From Irpex lacteus (taxonomy: Eukaryota; Basidiomycota; Agaricomycetes; Polyporales; Irpicaceae): a stretch of 64,000 nucleotides of DNA. Location: contig MQVO02000012.1 in the NCBI GenBank assembly GCA_001986395.2, forward strand, positions 496,001 to 560,000, in the 5' to 3' direction. Positions 34,754-46,653 of this stretch are shown in pieces (position 1 is the stretch's first letter; every line of letters begins with the position of its first letter). Below the pieces are notes generated by a model that was given only the letters and a program-made list of their open reading frames with translations, did not search any database and was not told where the DNA came from. The translations under genes were made by a program, and so were the position numbers.

Positions 34754-36035
34754 TTACGCCCAAGGCTGAGCAACAAGCTTGCTTGCGCTCACCTTGTTCG
34801 CCTTCAGCCTCTCCAATGCGTCAGGGATTCCAGCAAGTCCATTGGGAACAATCTCCACATTGTTTGGCTATCGTCACGCACATTAGTGAGTAAAGTTTCG
34901 TATAATCTTCTTCCATTCTCAATCTCACCTTGATATCGCCGCTTTCCAACAGGCTAGTGACGTGTTTGAACAAGGCTGCCCCAAGCGCCTTTTGAGGAGG
35001 GTCCTGCGATGCTCCAAAGACCCGTACAACACGTTTAGAGTCATCGACTTTGGCCGCGTCAACAGCAAGGGGTAACAAGGGGATAAAGGTTCCTCCAGGC
35101 GCAAGCAATTCATAGGCTGGCTCCTGGGTCTCCTTGATAGCGATAGCGTCGTATACATATCTGACAGGCTCAGAGGTTATGGCTTTCACTGCTGGTACGA
35201 GAGGAACGTTGCGGTCAATAACATGAGTGGCGCCGAGAGATTTCACCAAATCGGCGTTCTGCGGAGAGGAGGTGGTAATGATAGGGTTGAATCCAGACAA
35301 TTTGGCCACTTGGATAGCTGATTGAAGTTGTCCCAGTAAGTGTCGTTATCGCGGTAATGCATCATTCAAACCGTAATCCACAGACACTGACCTTGTTGAC
35401 CTGTAGCAGACGAACCTCCGACAACTACGATCGGCTGATTAGCATATTTATTGCGCCCTCCTTCCTCCCAGAACGGCGTCAGCCCTGCACCGCGAAGCTC
35501 TCCGGTCGGTACCTTGCTGCTGTAGAAGCCGAAAACAGCAGTGACGAGGGCCGCAGGAATCGTCGATCCTTGCTCAAATGAAAGATTTGGAGGGAGCTAG
35601 GAGGCCATATGTTTGAACGTCATGAATACAATAAGAGCTGCATGGTACACGTACCTTTGCGGTAACGTCAGCGGGCACGATAGAGTATTGTTGGAATGTG
35701 GCTCGTTCGATGGTGCGCCCTCCTTCCCACAAGCTGTCCAGTTTTGTGAGTTCAGTTCGGGGCTATATGTGTGGACTACTCGCGCACATTCTATCTCCGA
35801 CAGCGAAATCGGTGACACCCTCACCAATCTCCTTAACAACACCAGCTGCATCGAAGCCTAAAATGGGAGCATCCTCGGATATGAGGCCATATTGATGGAT
35901 TTTCCAGTCCGCCGGGTTGAGACCAATGGCTTTGACCTCAGCGAGAAGCTCCCCAGGGCCAGGTTTAGGGGTAGGAGTGTCGCGGACGACGAGGCCTTGT
36001 TGCTTATCAACGAAGAGTGCTTTGTGGGTTGACAT
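34754..36035 (-). CDS. MDR-superfamily oxidoreductase, array copy B
   Basis: Starts MSTHKALFVDKQQGL at 36035 and ends KLVAQPWA. Domains are as in copy A: PGPGELLAEVKAIGLNPADWK, GFDAAGVVKEIGEG, then the NAD(P)-binding loop GGSSATGQQG, in which the usual Ala-Val is Ala-Thr. The second half has SLGATHVIDRNVPLVPAVK and LLAPGGTFIPLLPL. Exon 2 shows FQQYSIVPADVTAK, a motif kept in every copy. The glycine-rich loop and the frame are intact, so it should be functional. It lies 469 bp upstream of copy A. Confidence 0.85.
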
Positions 36036-36380
36036 ACTGGGTCTGTGGCTTTCCAAAAATGTGCTATGAGGTAGGGGGTTGGATCGAAGCTGATCATATG
36101 AGACCTTTACTTATGCGCTTTTCTTTATCGTGATGCGAAGGCGTTTCTGACGAAACACGTGGGTTGCGTATGTTATTACTCAGCACAGCTTTAGCAGATA
36201 ATGCGCGTGGAAAGTATGTTAGTCATCATTCACGCTGGTCTAATTATAAATAGGGAAATCATGATTCACAAACGGTGCTATTCTGCACCCTATTTACTTC
36301 AGGCGCATTGCACATATACTATCTTACACCGTAACGATCCTTGCTCTCGATTCCCGGTCTCCACTTCCTATCCTCGATGC

Positions 36381-37679
36381 TCACGCCCACGGCTGAGCAA
36401 CGAGCTTGCTTGCGCTCACTTTATTCGCTTTCAGCTTCTCCAAGCCGTCCGGAATTCCGGCAAGTCCGTTTGGAAGTATGTCTACATTATTTGGCTATGG
36501 TCGCATACGCAGATATATCAGCCCTATGATGAGACCTTACAGCAACTCGCTACCCACCTTGATCTCACCACTCTCCAGTAAGCTGGAGACATGCTTAAAC
36601 AGCACTACCCCGAGTTCCTTCTGAGTTGGGTCTTGCGACAACCCGGTAGGATGTACGATGGCTTTGGACTCATCAATCTTGGCCTTGTCCACCGCGAAAC
36701 CTAGCACCACGATGAATGTACCACCGGGTGCAAGTACTTCGTATGCAGGCTCTTGAGTTTCCTTAGTGGAGATAGCGTCATAGACATACTTGATCGGCTC
36801 GGAGGTAATGGCTTTCACGGACGACGCAAGAGGAGCACTGCGGTCAATGACATGGGTAGCGCCAAGAGACTTAACGAAGTCAAAGTTCCGAGTAGAGGCA
36901 GTGGCAATTATAGGACTAAACCCAGAGAGCTTGGCAACTTGGATAGCTGTTACATAATACGATGAGTGCATGTTACGTGACATTGCTTGCTAGAAAAGTC
37001 GGATAGACTAACCTTGTTGCCCTACCGCAGACGAGCCTCCAATGACGAGAATGGGCTGATCGCTGTATTTTCTACGTCCACCCGACTCCCAGAACGGTGT
37101 GAGGCCAGCCCCACGGAGCTCGCCTGTGGGAGCTCTGCTGCCGTAGAAGCTGAAGATGGCGGTCACGAGGGCGCCGGGAATCGTAGCCCCTTGCTCACAG
37201 GTCAAATTCGGTGGGAGCTTTAATGATGTATGTTGCGTATTGTGATGAGCATGGGTAATGACGCTCGATTAAGCAATACACACACCTTTGCAGCGAGATC
37301 AGAGGGCACAATGGAGTACTGTTGGAATGTTGTCTTGGAATTGACTATCCATCCTTCCCACAAGCTGTCAAAACCGATGAGCTCAAACGTCCAGCGGTTA
37401 GGGATATCACTGAATGGGTACGCACATCCTATCACCGACGACGAAGTTTGTGACCCCCTCACCAACCTCTTTAACAATGCCAGCGCCATCCACACCCAAG
37501 ATGGCGGGGTACTCGGTGATGAAGAGTCCATACTCCTGCACCTTCCAGTCTCCGGGGTTGAGTCCAGCAGCTCTGACTTCTACGAGCAGCTCTCCTGGTC
37601 CGGGCTGGTGAGTGGGGGTGTCGCCAACCGCAAGCTTGCCATTTTTCTCTAGGAGAAAGAGAGCTTTGTGAGTCGACAT
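36381..37679 (-). CDS. MDR-superfamily oxidoreductase, array copy C
   Basis: Starts MSTHKALFLLEKNGKL at 37679; ends KLVAQPWA. Recognisable parts are PGPGELLVEVRAAGLNPGDWK, GVDGAGIVKEVGEG, FQQYSIVPSDLAAK, GGSSAVGQQG, SLGATHVIDRSAPLASSVK and LAPGGTFIVVLGFAVD. EQGATIPGALVTAIFSFYG replaces the more usual AAxGLY, a difference near the active site that may change the substrate. No break in frame was seen across the exons. Confidence 0.85.
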
Positions 37680-38145
37680 GAGTTGTATGAGCGGGTGGTG
37701 TGGAAGTTTGTGGGTGCTTGAGTTGACGCTAGTTCACGCACCAAAGCCCTTTTAACGACGTCGTCTCATCAATGATGCCACTGCGGATGATAGGAAACGT
37801 ATTCTGTGAGCTGATTCAGTAACCCCTGCTATAGTAAATGCCAGGCGTAGTCGTCATCGGCACGCAGTTCCCACACTAATACATGCGAATGTCAGCTTGA
37901 TCGTGGTAGATATTGAGTACTGTGACGTACCTTTCATAAGTCATACCCTTCGGTAGGCGTAAAGAGGTATGAGCAATCGTGAATAATGAGTCTCGGTTGA
38001 CTCTATCGACTGCGTCTAGATGTCACATATGATACCTGAGCTAAAGGCAGTGATACGTCGTCAATCGGTCTCAATAGAGATGTCAGACGTAAGAAAAATT
38101 GGTTGATGATAGTATACAGGACTACATTTCCCCCTTGTATTGAGC

Positions 38146-39411
38146 TCACGCCCAAGGCTGAGCAACGAGCTTACCCGCGCTGACCTGGTTGGCCTTAAGC
38201 CTCTCCAGACCGTCAGGAATACCAGCCAGTCCATTGGGTATAATTTCGACGTTGTTGGGCTGAGTATATCTCAATACGCTGTATACATGGTCATATTCGC
38301 TGAACTCACTTTGATTTCACCATCTTCGAGCAGCTTCGTCAGGTTCTTGTAGAGGCTCACACCGACCTCCCTCTGAGCAGGATCATGCGCCGACCCATGC
38401 ACCTGTACCACAGTCTTCGACTTATCGACCTTCGCCTCGTCTACAGCGAATGGAAGCACGAGTATAATCGTCCCGCCAGGAGCAAGGACTTCGTATGCAG
38501 GTTCTTGCGTGTCCTTCAGGGCAATGGAGTCGTAAACATACTTGATTGGCACCGATGTGATGGCTTTGACTGAGGATGCGAGAGGCGCCTTGCGATCAAC
38601 GATATGAGTGGCACCGAGTGACTTGAGGAGATCGGCGTTCTTGAGGGAAGCGGTGGCAATTATCGGACTGAAACCGGAGAGCTTCGCTAGCTGAATGACT
38701 GCATTGTGAGATCAGTATATGCACATTTGATGAGTGATCAGGAGCAATCAAACATACCTTGTTGACCTACGGATGAGGCACCGCCGAGTACAAGAATAGG
38801 AGTACCAGCATATTTGCCACGACCGTCTTCCGCCCAGGGAGGAGTCAACCCTGCCCCACGGAGTTCACCTGTGGGAATCTTGCCACCGTACAAGCCAGTG
38901 ACTGCAGTAGCGAGGACGGCAGGGATAGATGCACCTTGCTCGAACGTGAGGCTCGAAGGAAGCTGCATGGACATGAACATGGTGTCATTGACGAGAACGT
39001 ATTAAATCGGTTCAAAACGGCGCACCTTTGCAGTAATCTCAGCGGGGACAATGGTGTACTGCTGGTATGTTGCATTGCGGTTGTTGAAGTCGCCTTGATG
39101 AAGCCTAACGAGGAACGTTTAGCATCCTTGCACTGCTAACAGAGAATTGTGACGTACACTCTGTCGCCGACAACGAAGCCAGTTACACCCTGTCCAACCT
39201 CTTTCACAACACCAGCGGAGTCGAGACCCAGTACGGCAGGATATTCAGAGACAAAGAAGTCAAATTGCTGAATCTTCCACTCGATGGGGTTGAGAGCAGC
39301 GGCCCTGACCTCTACGAGAAGCTCTCCGGGACCAGGCTTGGGAATGGGGATGTCGCGGACAGCGAATTCGCCACGGCTCTCGAGGAGAAGTAGTGCCTTT
39401 TGACTTGCCAT
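38146..39411 (-). CDS. MDR-superfamily oxidoreductase, array copy D
   Basis: Starts MASQKALLLLESRGEF at 39411; ends KLVAQPWA. Copies D, E and F form a closer subgroup: all have RNATYQQYTIVPAE or its close relative, GxxSSVGQQG in place of GGSSAVGQQG, and YKNLTKLLEDGEIK-type ends. The body contains GLDSAGVVKEVGQG, RGAGLTPPWAEDGRGKYAG and SLGATHIVDRKAPL. A TATATATA box (39482-39489) lies 71 bp upstream on the coding strand. Confidence 0.85.
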
Positions 39412-39481
39412 TGTGGTGATAGATCTTATGGATTTTGTGTTGATCTTGAAAGATACTGGCTTGATGTTTGCGGACGACCTC

Positions 39482-39489
39482 TATATATA
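39482..39489 (-). promoter_or_regulatory. TATA box of MDR copy D
   Basis: TATATATA about 71 bp upstream of the ATG at 39411, read on the minus strand. Confidence 0.55.
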
Positions 39490-39696
39490 CCTATAACGAC
39501 CACAACTAACCTCTCATCATGCTTAGCCCAATTATCTAAAACCATCTATACCAGGTGTACGTGTGCCGAACATAGGCGTCATCGTGTACGGCGAACACTG
39601 TGAGTGCATTGGGTTCAAAGAACATGGTAGATGAATCGAGAGTTGCTCGAGTTGCCCGGTCTCACGGTAACTCGTACGTCAGTCTCGCCTTCAGTA

Positions 39697-39875
39697 GCGC
39701 CACCAAGTAGAACATTACCATAACAGGCAGTCAAACAGTACAGCTCGTCATCAACATTATGTCCGGTGGGTTAAATATCGCGCTATTATTGCAGCGTATC
39801 CCATCTCTGATGCTAATACTCGAGTCTCGTAAGTGTGCCGAAAGCATACGCATATACTCCTCAATACGCCGGTGA
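39697..39875 (-). repeat. Conserved upstream block of the MDR array, copy 1 (in front of D)
   Basis: Two landmarks in fixed order, about 130-150 bp apart: a GCGCCACCAAGTAGAACATT / TAACAGGCAG stretch (about 39698-39730) and a TGTGCCGAAAGCATACGCAT stretch (about 39835-39855). The same pair is found in front of copies E and F. Confidence 0.6.
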
Positions 39876-40318
39876 AAAGGCCTATCATTATCAATGAAGC
39901 CGTGGCTACGACCTATATCCCGTAATCTCGGACTCGGAGAGGAGGGGCATCGGAGGAGAAAGTGGGCCTGGCGGGCTTCCGAGGTATGATCAGACGTCAA
40001 TTTACGGTTTTTATCACTTGCTGACGCCATCGACCTAGGAGTATGGAATCATTCTACGGAGATGCACAAGGTGTTGTAGCTAGAGGTCTTGCAAAGTTTA
40101 CTGTCGAAGTAGAGTTGGTGGCGATGATGCGAGAAATTAGAGAACCTGCAAACTCCCAACGGCAAGGAAACTCTACTTGCTTGCTCGAATATAATCGTTA
40201 CAAAGAAGGCGTCTTCAGCAGGTGAGTGCGTCAGAGGTGACTTTTATTGGTAGAAGTACAATATTCACGAAGCGGCGGTAATCTCTCTACATCATGATGC
40301 TCCTGCTATCGTCGTCGC

Positions 40319-41586
40319 TCATGCCCAAGGCTGAGCAACGAGCTTGCTTGCGCTAACTTGGTTCGCCTTCAGCTTCTCCAAGCCGTCAGGGATACCAGAC
40401 AATCCATTCGGAAGGATCTCGACGTGGTTAGGCTATAAACGGATCCTCTTATGTTAGCAAGCTGGCTTACTATCTGGAGTCGACAGTTACTCACCTTAAG
40501 GTCCCCATCCTTGAGCAACTTGGTCAAGTTCTTGTACAAGCCCACACCAAGCTCCCTTTGCTGGAGATCATGGAACGACCCGTAAACTTGAGCTATAGTC
40601 TTCGACTTGTCGACCTTCGATGCGTCTACAGCAAATGGAAGGACTAAAATGAGCGTCCCACCAGGTGCGAGGACTTCGTATGCAGGCTCCTGGGTCTCCT
40701 TCAACGAAACAGCGTCGTAGATGTACTTGATGGGCTCAGACGTGATAGCCTTCACGGAAGATGCAAGCGGTGCGTTGCGATCAATGACGTGAGTTGCGCC
40801 AAGTGACTTGAGGAAATCTGCGTTCTTCAAGGAAGCGACGGTGATGATGGGACTGAAGCCAGAAAGTTTGGCGAGCTGGATAACTATATCGGAATGAGAA
40901 TGGTGTATGTGGGTTTGGAGCGGGTGAAATCAAACCTTGTTGGCCTACAGAGGCGGATCCAGCAACGACGAGAATAGGGGTGCCAGCGTACTTGCCACGA
41001 CCACCCTCAACCCATGGAGGGGTAAGCCCTGCCCCACGGATTTCACCTGTGGCAACCTTACTACTGTACAAGCCAGGAGCGGCCGTACCGAGAACAGCGG
41101 GGATTGTTGAACCTTGCTCGAAGGTGAGGTTCTCCGGTAGCTGCGCGATAGCATGTATCAGTAAGTCTCTCTCAGAAGCGAGATAGGAGATCCGTACTTT
41201 AGCGGCAATTTCTGCAGGAACGACAGTGTACTGCTGGTATGTCGCGTTTCTGTTGGTGAAAGCTCCTTGATGCAGCCTGCGGATATGCGTTAGGATGTGC
41301 AATCTTAAGAATTATTCTGGGCTACAACGTACACTCTGTCTCCAACAGCGAAACCCGTGACGCCCTCGCCGATCTCCTTCACGATACCAGCAGAGTCATG
41401 GCCTAGTACTGCAGGATACTCGGTTATGAAGAAACCGATTTGCCGGATCTTCCATTCGACTGGGTTGAGGGAAGTAGCTTTGATCTCGACGAGGAGTTCA
41501 CCAGGGCCAGGCTTTTGGATGGGGATGTCGCGAAGGGCGAATTCACCGTGTTTCTCGAGGAGGAGGAGGGCTTTCTGGGTCGTCAT
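40319..41586 (-). CDS. MDR-superfamily oxidoreductase, array copy E
   Basis: Starts MTTQKALLLLEKHGEF at 41586; ends KLVAQPWA. It contains PGPGELLVEIKATSLNPVEWK, GHDSAGIVKEIGEG, RNATYQQYTVVPAEIAAK, GSASVGQQG and SLGATHVIDRNAPLASSVK. The Rossmann loop is shortened in composition (AGSASVGQ) but keeps the spaced glycines. TATATAAG (41677-41684, minus) lies about 90 bp upstream. Closest in sequence to D and F. Confidence 0.85.
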
Positions 41587-41676
41587 TGCTATTGCTGTGG
41601 TCTTTTCGGTGGGTGATGCTGGGGTGTTTGGGATGATGTTTGCTTAGTGCCGGGCTCTCGATGTCCGACACCTCTT

Positions 41677-41684
41677 CTTATATA
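41677..41684 (-). promoter_or_regulatory. TATA box of MDR copy E
   Basis: TATATAAG about 90 bp upstream of the ATG at 41586 on the minus strand. Confidence 0.5.
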
Positions 41685-41816
41685 CCACGATAACAACTAG
41701 CGTCTGATCTAAGTATTCATGATGTGATGGTGGTTGGTACTTGCTTACACATGGTCGCGAGTAGAGGTGTTGCCGGATGCGGTCGTCATCCAGTGTGTCC
41801 CGCAATGTGATAACGA

Positions 41817-41945
41817 ACTGGGTGGCAGGTGAGCGCACCGGTGAGCGTGTGGGGACAAGATGAGGGCGCTCGAGTCAGCTACTGAGTAAGGGGCATCAAA
41901 ACTTTGCCACCAGGTTGAACATTACCGTAATAGGCAGGTTTATGC
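41817..41945 (-). repeat. Conserved upstream block, partial copy 2a (in front of E)
   Basis: Contains GAGCGTGTGGGGACAA, GGCATCAAAACTTTG and TTGAACATTACCGTAATAGG, all repeated 300 bp further on (42171-42264). The block has therefore been duplicated in tandem in this gap. Confidence 0.65.
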
Positions 41946-42170
41946 AGTGCCGCGCACGACTTGGTGCGGCAATATTTAGCCGCTCAGCTGAGCCGCGCCG
42001 AACCGACAGTATTTGTGACCACGCGCAGCCAGGCCAATTTCAAAGCCATTTGAACTCTCTAGCCAGACACATACGCAATCGCATTACATTATAAATCAAA
42101 ACGATACCCAGGTAACAAAAATTTGTAGCAAGATCCATCATCTCATGATGTGCGGCTAACGGTGATAAGA

Positions 42171-42400
42171 AACTCGGTGGGAGGAGCGTGTGGGGACAAA
42201 GTGAAGGACAAAAGGCATCAACTTTGAGCGCCATCAAATTGAACATTGCCGTAAGAGGCAGGTCTACGGACCTGCACACCTGCACACCGACGTCATGGTA
42301 ATCTGATTGGTAAGTTACACTCCGGTGGAATTTCGATCTGTTTCGATCAATACTGTAAGCTCTGCAGTCTGCCGAAAGTACACGCAGATCTATTTATGGG
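42171..42400 (-). repeat. Conserved upstream block, copy 2b (in front of E)
   Basis: Repeats GAGCGTGTGGGGACAAAG, GGCATCAACTTTG and TTGAACATTGCCGTAAGAGG, then carries the second landmark TGCCGAAAGTACACGCAG (about 42371). This is the full block as seen before D and F. Confidence 0.65.
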
Positions 42401-42774
42401 CGCATCATTGAAGTCACTAATGATTGATGAAGCTGTGTCCAGCGCGTTGAACTCGTCCTTGATGCGGACGGAGGAACGAGTGGGTCGAAAGTGGCTTGGT
42501 AAACCATGACCGGAAAGGTACTCATCATGGCCTTAGTAATTGCAACATAACACTCAGCATACAAGATAATCGGTCCAACGCTTTGCTTCAGTCATGCAAT
42601 ATTTTGGATTGACACGAAACGGTGCCGTATTATGAACATCTGTATCTTTGACTAAATATGAAGTTCAGACTTGGTGCAGATTTCGTGAAAGGCGACCGGC
42701 TGCCCAAAAATGGGATTGGAAACCCTACATATGACACACAGTATACAGTTCTTGCATTCTTGCACCGTTTACAC

Positions 42775-44061
42775 TCATGCCCAGGGCTGAGCAACGAGTT
42801 TCTTCGCGCTGACCTGATCTGCCCTGAGCCTCTCCAGACCATCCGGGATAGCCCCCAATCCACCAGGCAAGACCTCAACGGCGTTGGGCTATGAAAGAGT
42901 TGACCCATGTCAGAAAAGCTGGTCACTCACTTGAGCCAGGAACTGCTTACCTTGATATCTCCGTCCTCGAGGAGTTTCGTCAGATTCTTGTAAAGACCAA
43001 CAAACAACTCTCGTTGGGTGGGGTCATGCGCCGTTCCAGCAACCTGCGCCACGGTCTTCGAGTTGTCAACCTTGGCCGCGTCCACAACGAATGGAAGGAC
43101 GAGCACGAGTGTTCCACCAGGTGCAAGAAGCTCGTATGAGGCTTCTTGTGTTCCCTTCAACGAAATAGCGTCATAGATGTACTTGATAGGCTCGGAGGTG
43201 ATGGCCTTCACGGAGGGCGCGAGAGGGGCGTTACGATCGATAACATGAGTGGCACCGAGTGACTTGACGAGATCCGCATTCTTGAGAGAGGCGACGGTGA
43301 TGATGGGGTTGAAACCGGAAAGCTTTGCAAGCTGAATTACTACAGGACGAGGTAAGATAGGCTTGCATATGCTCCCAGTATTTATAAGAATCATATACAC
43401 ACCTTGCTGACCTACAGAGGAGGAACCGCCAATAATAACGAGAGGAGTGCCAGCATACTTGCCGCGACCACCTTCTACCCAAGGAGGAGTGAGTCCAGCC
43501 CCACGGATTTCACCTGTCGCGATCTTGCCACTGTACAAGCCAGGCGCAGCTGTAGCAAGTACAGCAGGGATGGTTGAGCCTTGTTCGAACGTGAGACTGG
43601 AAGGGAGCTGGTGCATATATCTATCAGCCATACCGTACCATTCAATATGGCAATTGGCATGCGTACCTTGGCAGCGATCTCGGCAGGAACGATCGTGTAT
43701 TGCTGGAACGTCCCGTTCCGATTGTTAAAGGCTCCTTGGTGCAGGCTGTTGGCATATATCAGATGTTATCCTAAGTAAAACATACTGCTGGTACGTACAC
43801 CTTGTCTCCAACAGCGAATCCTGTTACATCCGCACCGAGCTCCTTCACAATACCAGCGGAGTCGTGGCCAAGCACCACAGGATAACCAGCGGCGAGGAAG
43901 TCGAAGCCGCCGTTGACTATCTTCCAGTCGACAGGGTTAAGAGCGGTTGCTTTAACCTCGATGAGAAGCTCTCCAGGGCCGGGAGGTGCGGGGACAGGGA
44001 TATCACGTAGAGCGAACTCGCCGTGTTTCTCAAGGAGGAGGAGGGCTTTCTGTGTTGCCAT
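42775..44061 (-). CDS. MDR-superfamily oxidoreductase, array copy F
   Basis: Starts MATQKALLLLEKHGEF at 44061. The N-terminal loop is one residue longer than in the others (PVPAPPGPGELLIEVK). It contains GHDSAGIVKELGADV, FQQYTIVPAEIAAK, RGAGLTPPWVEGGRGKYAG, GGSSSVGQQG and SLGATHVIDRNAPLAPSVK; the end is QPWA. A TATAAAAA box (44134-44141, minus) lies about 73 bp upstream. Frame and cofactor loop intact. Confidence 0.85.
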
Positions 44062-44133
44062 TGCTGTGATAATTACTATGAAGATGAGTGTTGACGAGAT
44101 GAGTTAGTGCTGGAAGTTATGCCAGATCGGTCA

Positions 44134-44141
44134 TTTTTATA
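44134..44141 (-). promoter_or_regulatory. TATA box of MDR copy F
   Basis: TATAAAAA about 73 bp upstream of the ATG at 44061 on the minus strand. Confidence 0.55.
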
Positions 44142-44311
44142 CTCGACAACGACGGAGCTCCGTCGAAAGCTGCTGATCCAGCATAGCGGGCATGGCCCGC
44201 CTCCAGACATCATCAACTCTACAGCAGCGTATCGGGCATATGCGGTCGTGGTGGGTGGTAAGAGTGCAGCAAAATCCGAGGTCGGAGCACAAAGTGGGTC
44301 ACTGAAAGGGC

Positions 44312-44465
44312 ATCAGAAGCGCCACAAAGTGGATCATTGCCGTAACAGGTAACTTGCCTGGCGTTCTCCCTGTTTATCGGTCAATACCATTCTTCCTCGC
44401 GCATATGTAAGCTGCGTACCGGCAATTGATCATCAAGCTTTGAACCTGCCGAGAGTACACGCATA
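44312..44465 (-). repeat. Conserved upstream block, copy 3 (in front of F)
   Basis: GCGCCACAAAGTGGATCATT and GCCGTAACAGG (about 44316-44350) followed by CTGCCGAGAGTACACGCATA (about 44445-44465). Same order and spacing as before D and E. Confidence 0.6.
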
Positions 44466-44713
44466 CGAGTTCCGAGCGTAGCGCGCGAGAAGCTACTGCT
44501 TCTATGTCGCGATTTCGTATGTCGAAGGTCAGTCAGCAACCTGAAGATGAAGAGGCCCTCACTTTCACACAAAGCAGCAATAAGATCAAGAGTGTAACAG
44601 ATCATGCATACGATGAGTTATAAATACAACCCTGATACGATAAGAAGTTGAGGATTTGTTCTGCGTGCCGGCGATCTTCTGCATTAGCCCTCAAGTCCAA
44701 GTCCGAAAACCAC

Positions 44714-46003
44714 TTAATCCCACGGATGTGCCACCAGTTTCTTCGCACTGACTTGATCAGCCTTGAGCCTTTCTAAGCCCTCAGGGATCCCCGCAAGGCC
44801 GTTCGGCACTACTTCAACATTATTCGGCTATGTTTCGGTTTGCACGTATGTCAGAAACAGTGAAGCAGGGCTCGACGCTTCAGGGAAATGTTGACACTCA
44901 CCTTGATCTCACCCTTCTCAAGGAATCCCGTGAGATTCCTGTATAGACTGACGGCAAGCTTGTTCTGCGCCTGATCATGCGCGGTGCCCAAGATGGATAC
45001 GGCGTTCTTCGATTGGTCGAGGCTACTCTCGTCGAGAGAGGGAGGTAGAACCAATAGCAGTGTCCCGCCCGGCGCAAGGATATCATACGCAGGCTGCTGA
45101 GTCTCTTTCAACGAGATCGCGTCGAACACGATGTCAAATGGTGTAGAAGTGATTGCTTTGACAGCAGGAGCAAGTGGGACGGAGCGGTCGATCACATGAG
45201 TCGCACCAAGAGATTTCAGAAGGTCGGTGTTTCTGGGAGAAGCAGTGGCGATAATAGGGCTGAACCCGGAGTGTTTGGCAACTTGAATGGCTATAGGCGA
45301 TGAGCGAGTGAGTATTGGTGGGTGGCTATTATGCCACAAAAAGGAAAGATACCTTGCTGACCGACCGCAGACGAGCCTCCAATGATGAGAATAGGCTTAT
45401 TCGCGTATTTCCCACGTCCGCCTTCTTCCCAGAAAGGGGTGTGTCCGGAACCGCGCAGCTCTCCCGTAGCAACCTTTCCACTATACAGGCCATATACTGC
45501 GGTGATAAGCACCAGGGGGATCGTTGCTCCTTGATCAAAGGAAAGATTGGGAGGAAGCTACACACAAAATTCATCGTGGGAAGCAGAAGCGATGTACCCT
45601 TACACGCACCTTGGCAGTGATCTCCGCGGGGACGATGGAGTATTGTTGAAAAGTTCCAGTAATTCCAGTGAAGTACCCTTGGTGAAGCCTGTAGGGCAGT
45701 GATCGTTAGCCCCGTTGATCTTTCGGTCAACACGCTATGATGTACGCACACTCTATCCCCAGCCTTGAACTCCGTAACTCCCTCACCGACCTCTTTCACA
45801 ATGCCGGCTGCATCCGATCCCAGTATAATCGGGTACTTGACAGGGACAGCGCCATAATCGCGAACTTTCCAGTCGACAGGGTTCAGAGCTGCGGCCTTGA
45901 CTTCGACGAGAAGTTGTCCAGGGCCAGGTACTGGTGTTGGGACATCCTGAACGACGTACGTCCCCCTTGGTTCGAGGAGTACGAGAGCTTTATGAGTGGA
46001 CAT
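44714..46003 (-). CDS. MDR-superfamily oxidoreductase, array copy G
   Basis: Starts MSTHKALVLLEPRGTY at 46003 and ends KLVAHPWD, unlike the QPWA of copies A-F but like HPFD of the plus-strand copy at 52961. It contains PGPGQLLVEVKAAALNPVDWK, GSDAAGIVKEVGEG, FQQYSIVPAEITAK, RGSGHTPFWEEGGRGKYAN, GGSSAVGQQG, then SLGATHVIDRSVPLAPAVK and LAPGGTLLLVLPPS. It is the most upstream array member and looks like the older branch, nearest to the isolated copy H. Confidence 0.85.
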
Positions 46004-46653
46004 CGCGGATATGGCAATGAAAAGCAGGAGGGATGATGTGGTATCAAATCAAGCTGTGGGACGATGATATCCCACCTCTGAGTACAGTGCTAAAGACATG
46101 CTTACTCAGTACTCAGTATTCAGTCACGGTGCGCAGCGCTCGCCGTTTGATATCGATAGGGGCTGTGGTATCTTTATGCTGCGGTGTCAAGTTACTGTAC
46201 TAGAGATGTAGAGAGCCCCATAGATGGAAAACACATGCAATATACTGCATGCGTGACTGAGGGAGATCGAATTTACGCCTTTTGAAGGTACGCCAGCTAT
46301 ATCGAAAGCAACGTTGAAATTTGGTGACTCCAACGTTTGGGACAATAACGAAGACGCCGCCAATGCCGATGACATAGTTACGAGAATCTTGTGCTGGGAG
46401 TCAAGTAGGTGAAGCTTTGAAGCTTGAAGCTTGAAGAGTCATAAGTGTTGGTCGTTGTCAGTGCCGGTGAGCGTGAATTTCATGGGAACGCCAATAGGGC
46501 GCCTAATTGTGTTCTACTTATTGACTCTCTGCCACCACGCGCACTTACACTGGCACTGGCTCGCGTACAGCGAACTCGAAGCACTGTGAGCTCCCCGCCA
46601 CCGACCACAAACATATAAGGACGAAATAATGATACTGCGAAATAGACCTTGCC

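Noticed and set aside
39731..40030. 99-codon minus-strand ORF in the gap before MDR copy D
   Set aside because: It lies partly over the conserved upstream block and has no domain or splice support; it is more likely chance.
33006..46003. Zinc-dependent alcohol dehydrogenases
   Set aside because: The overall fold matches, but the catalytic and structural zinc ligands are missing in all copies; a zinc-free MDR reductase is the better name.
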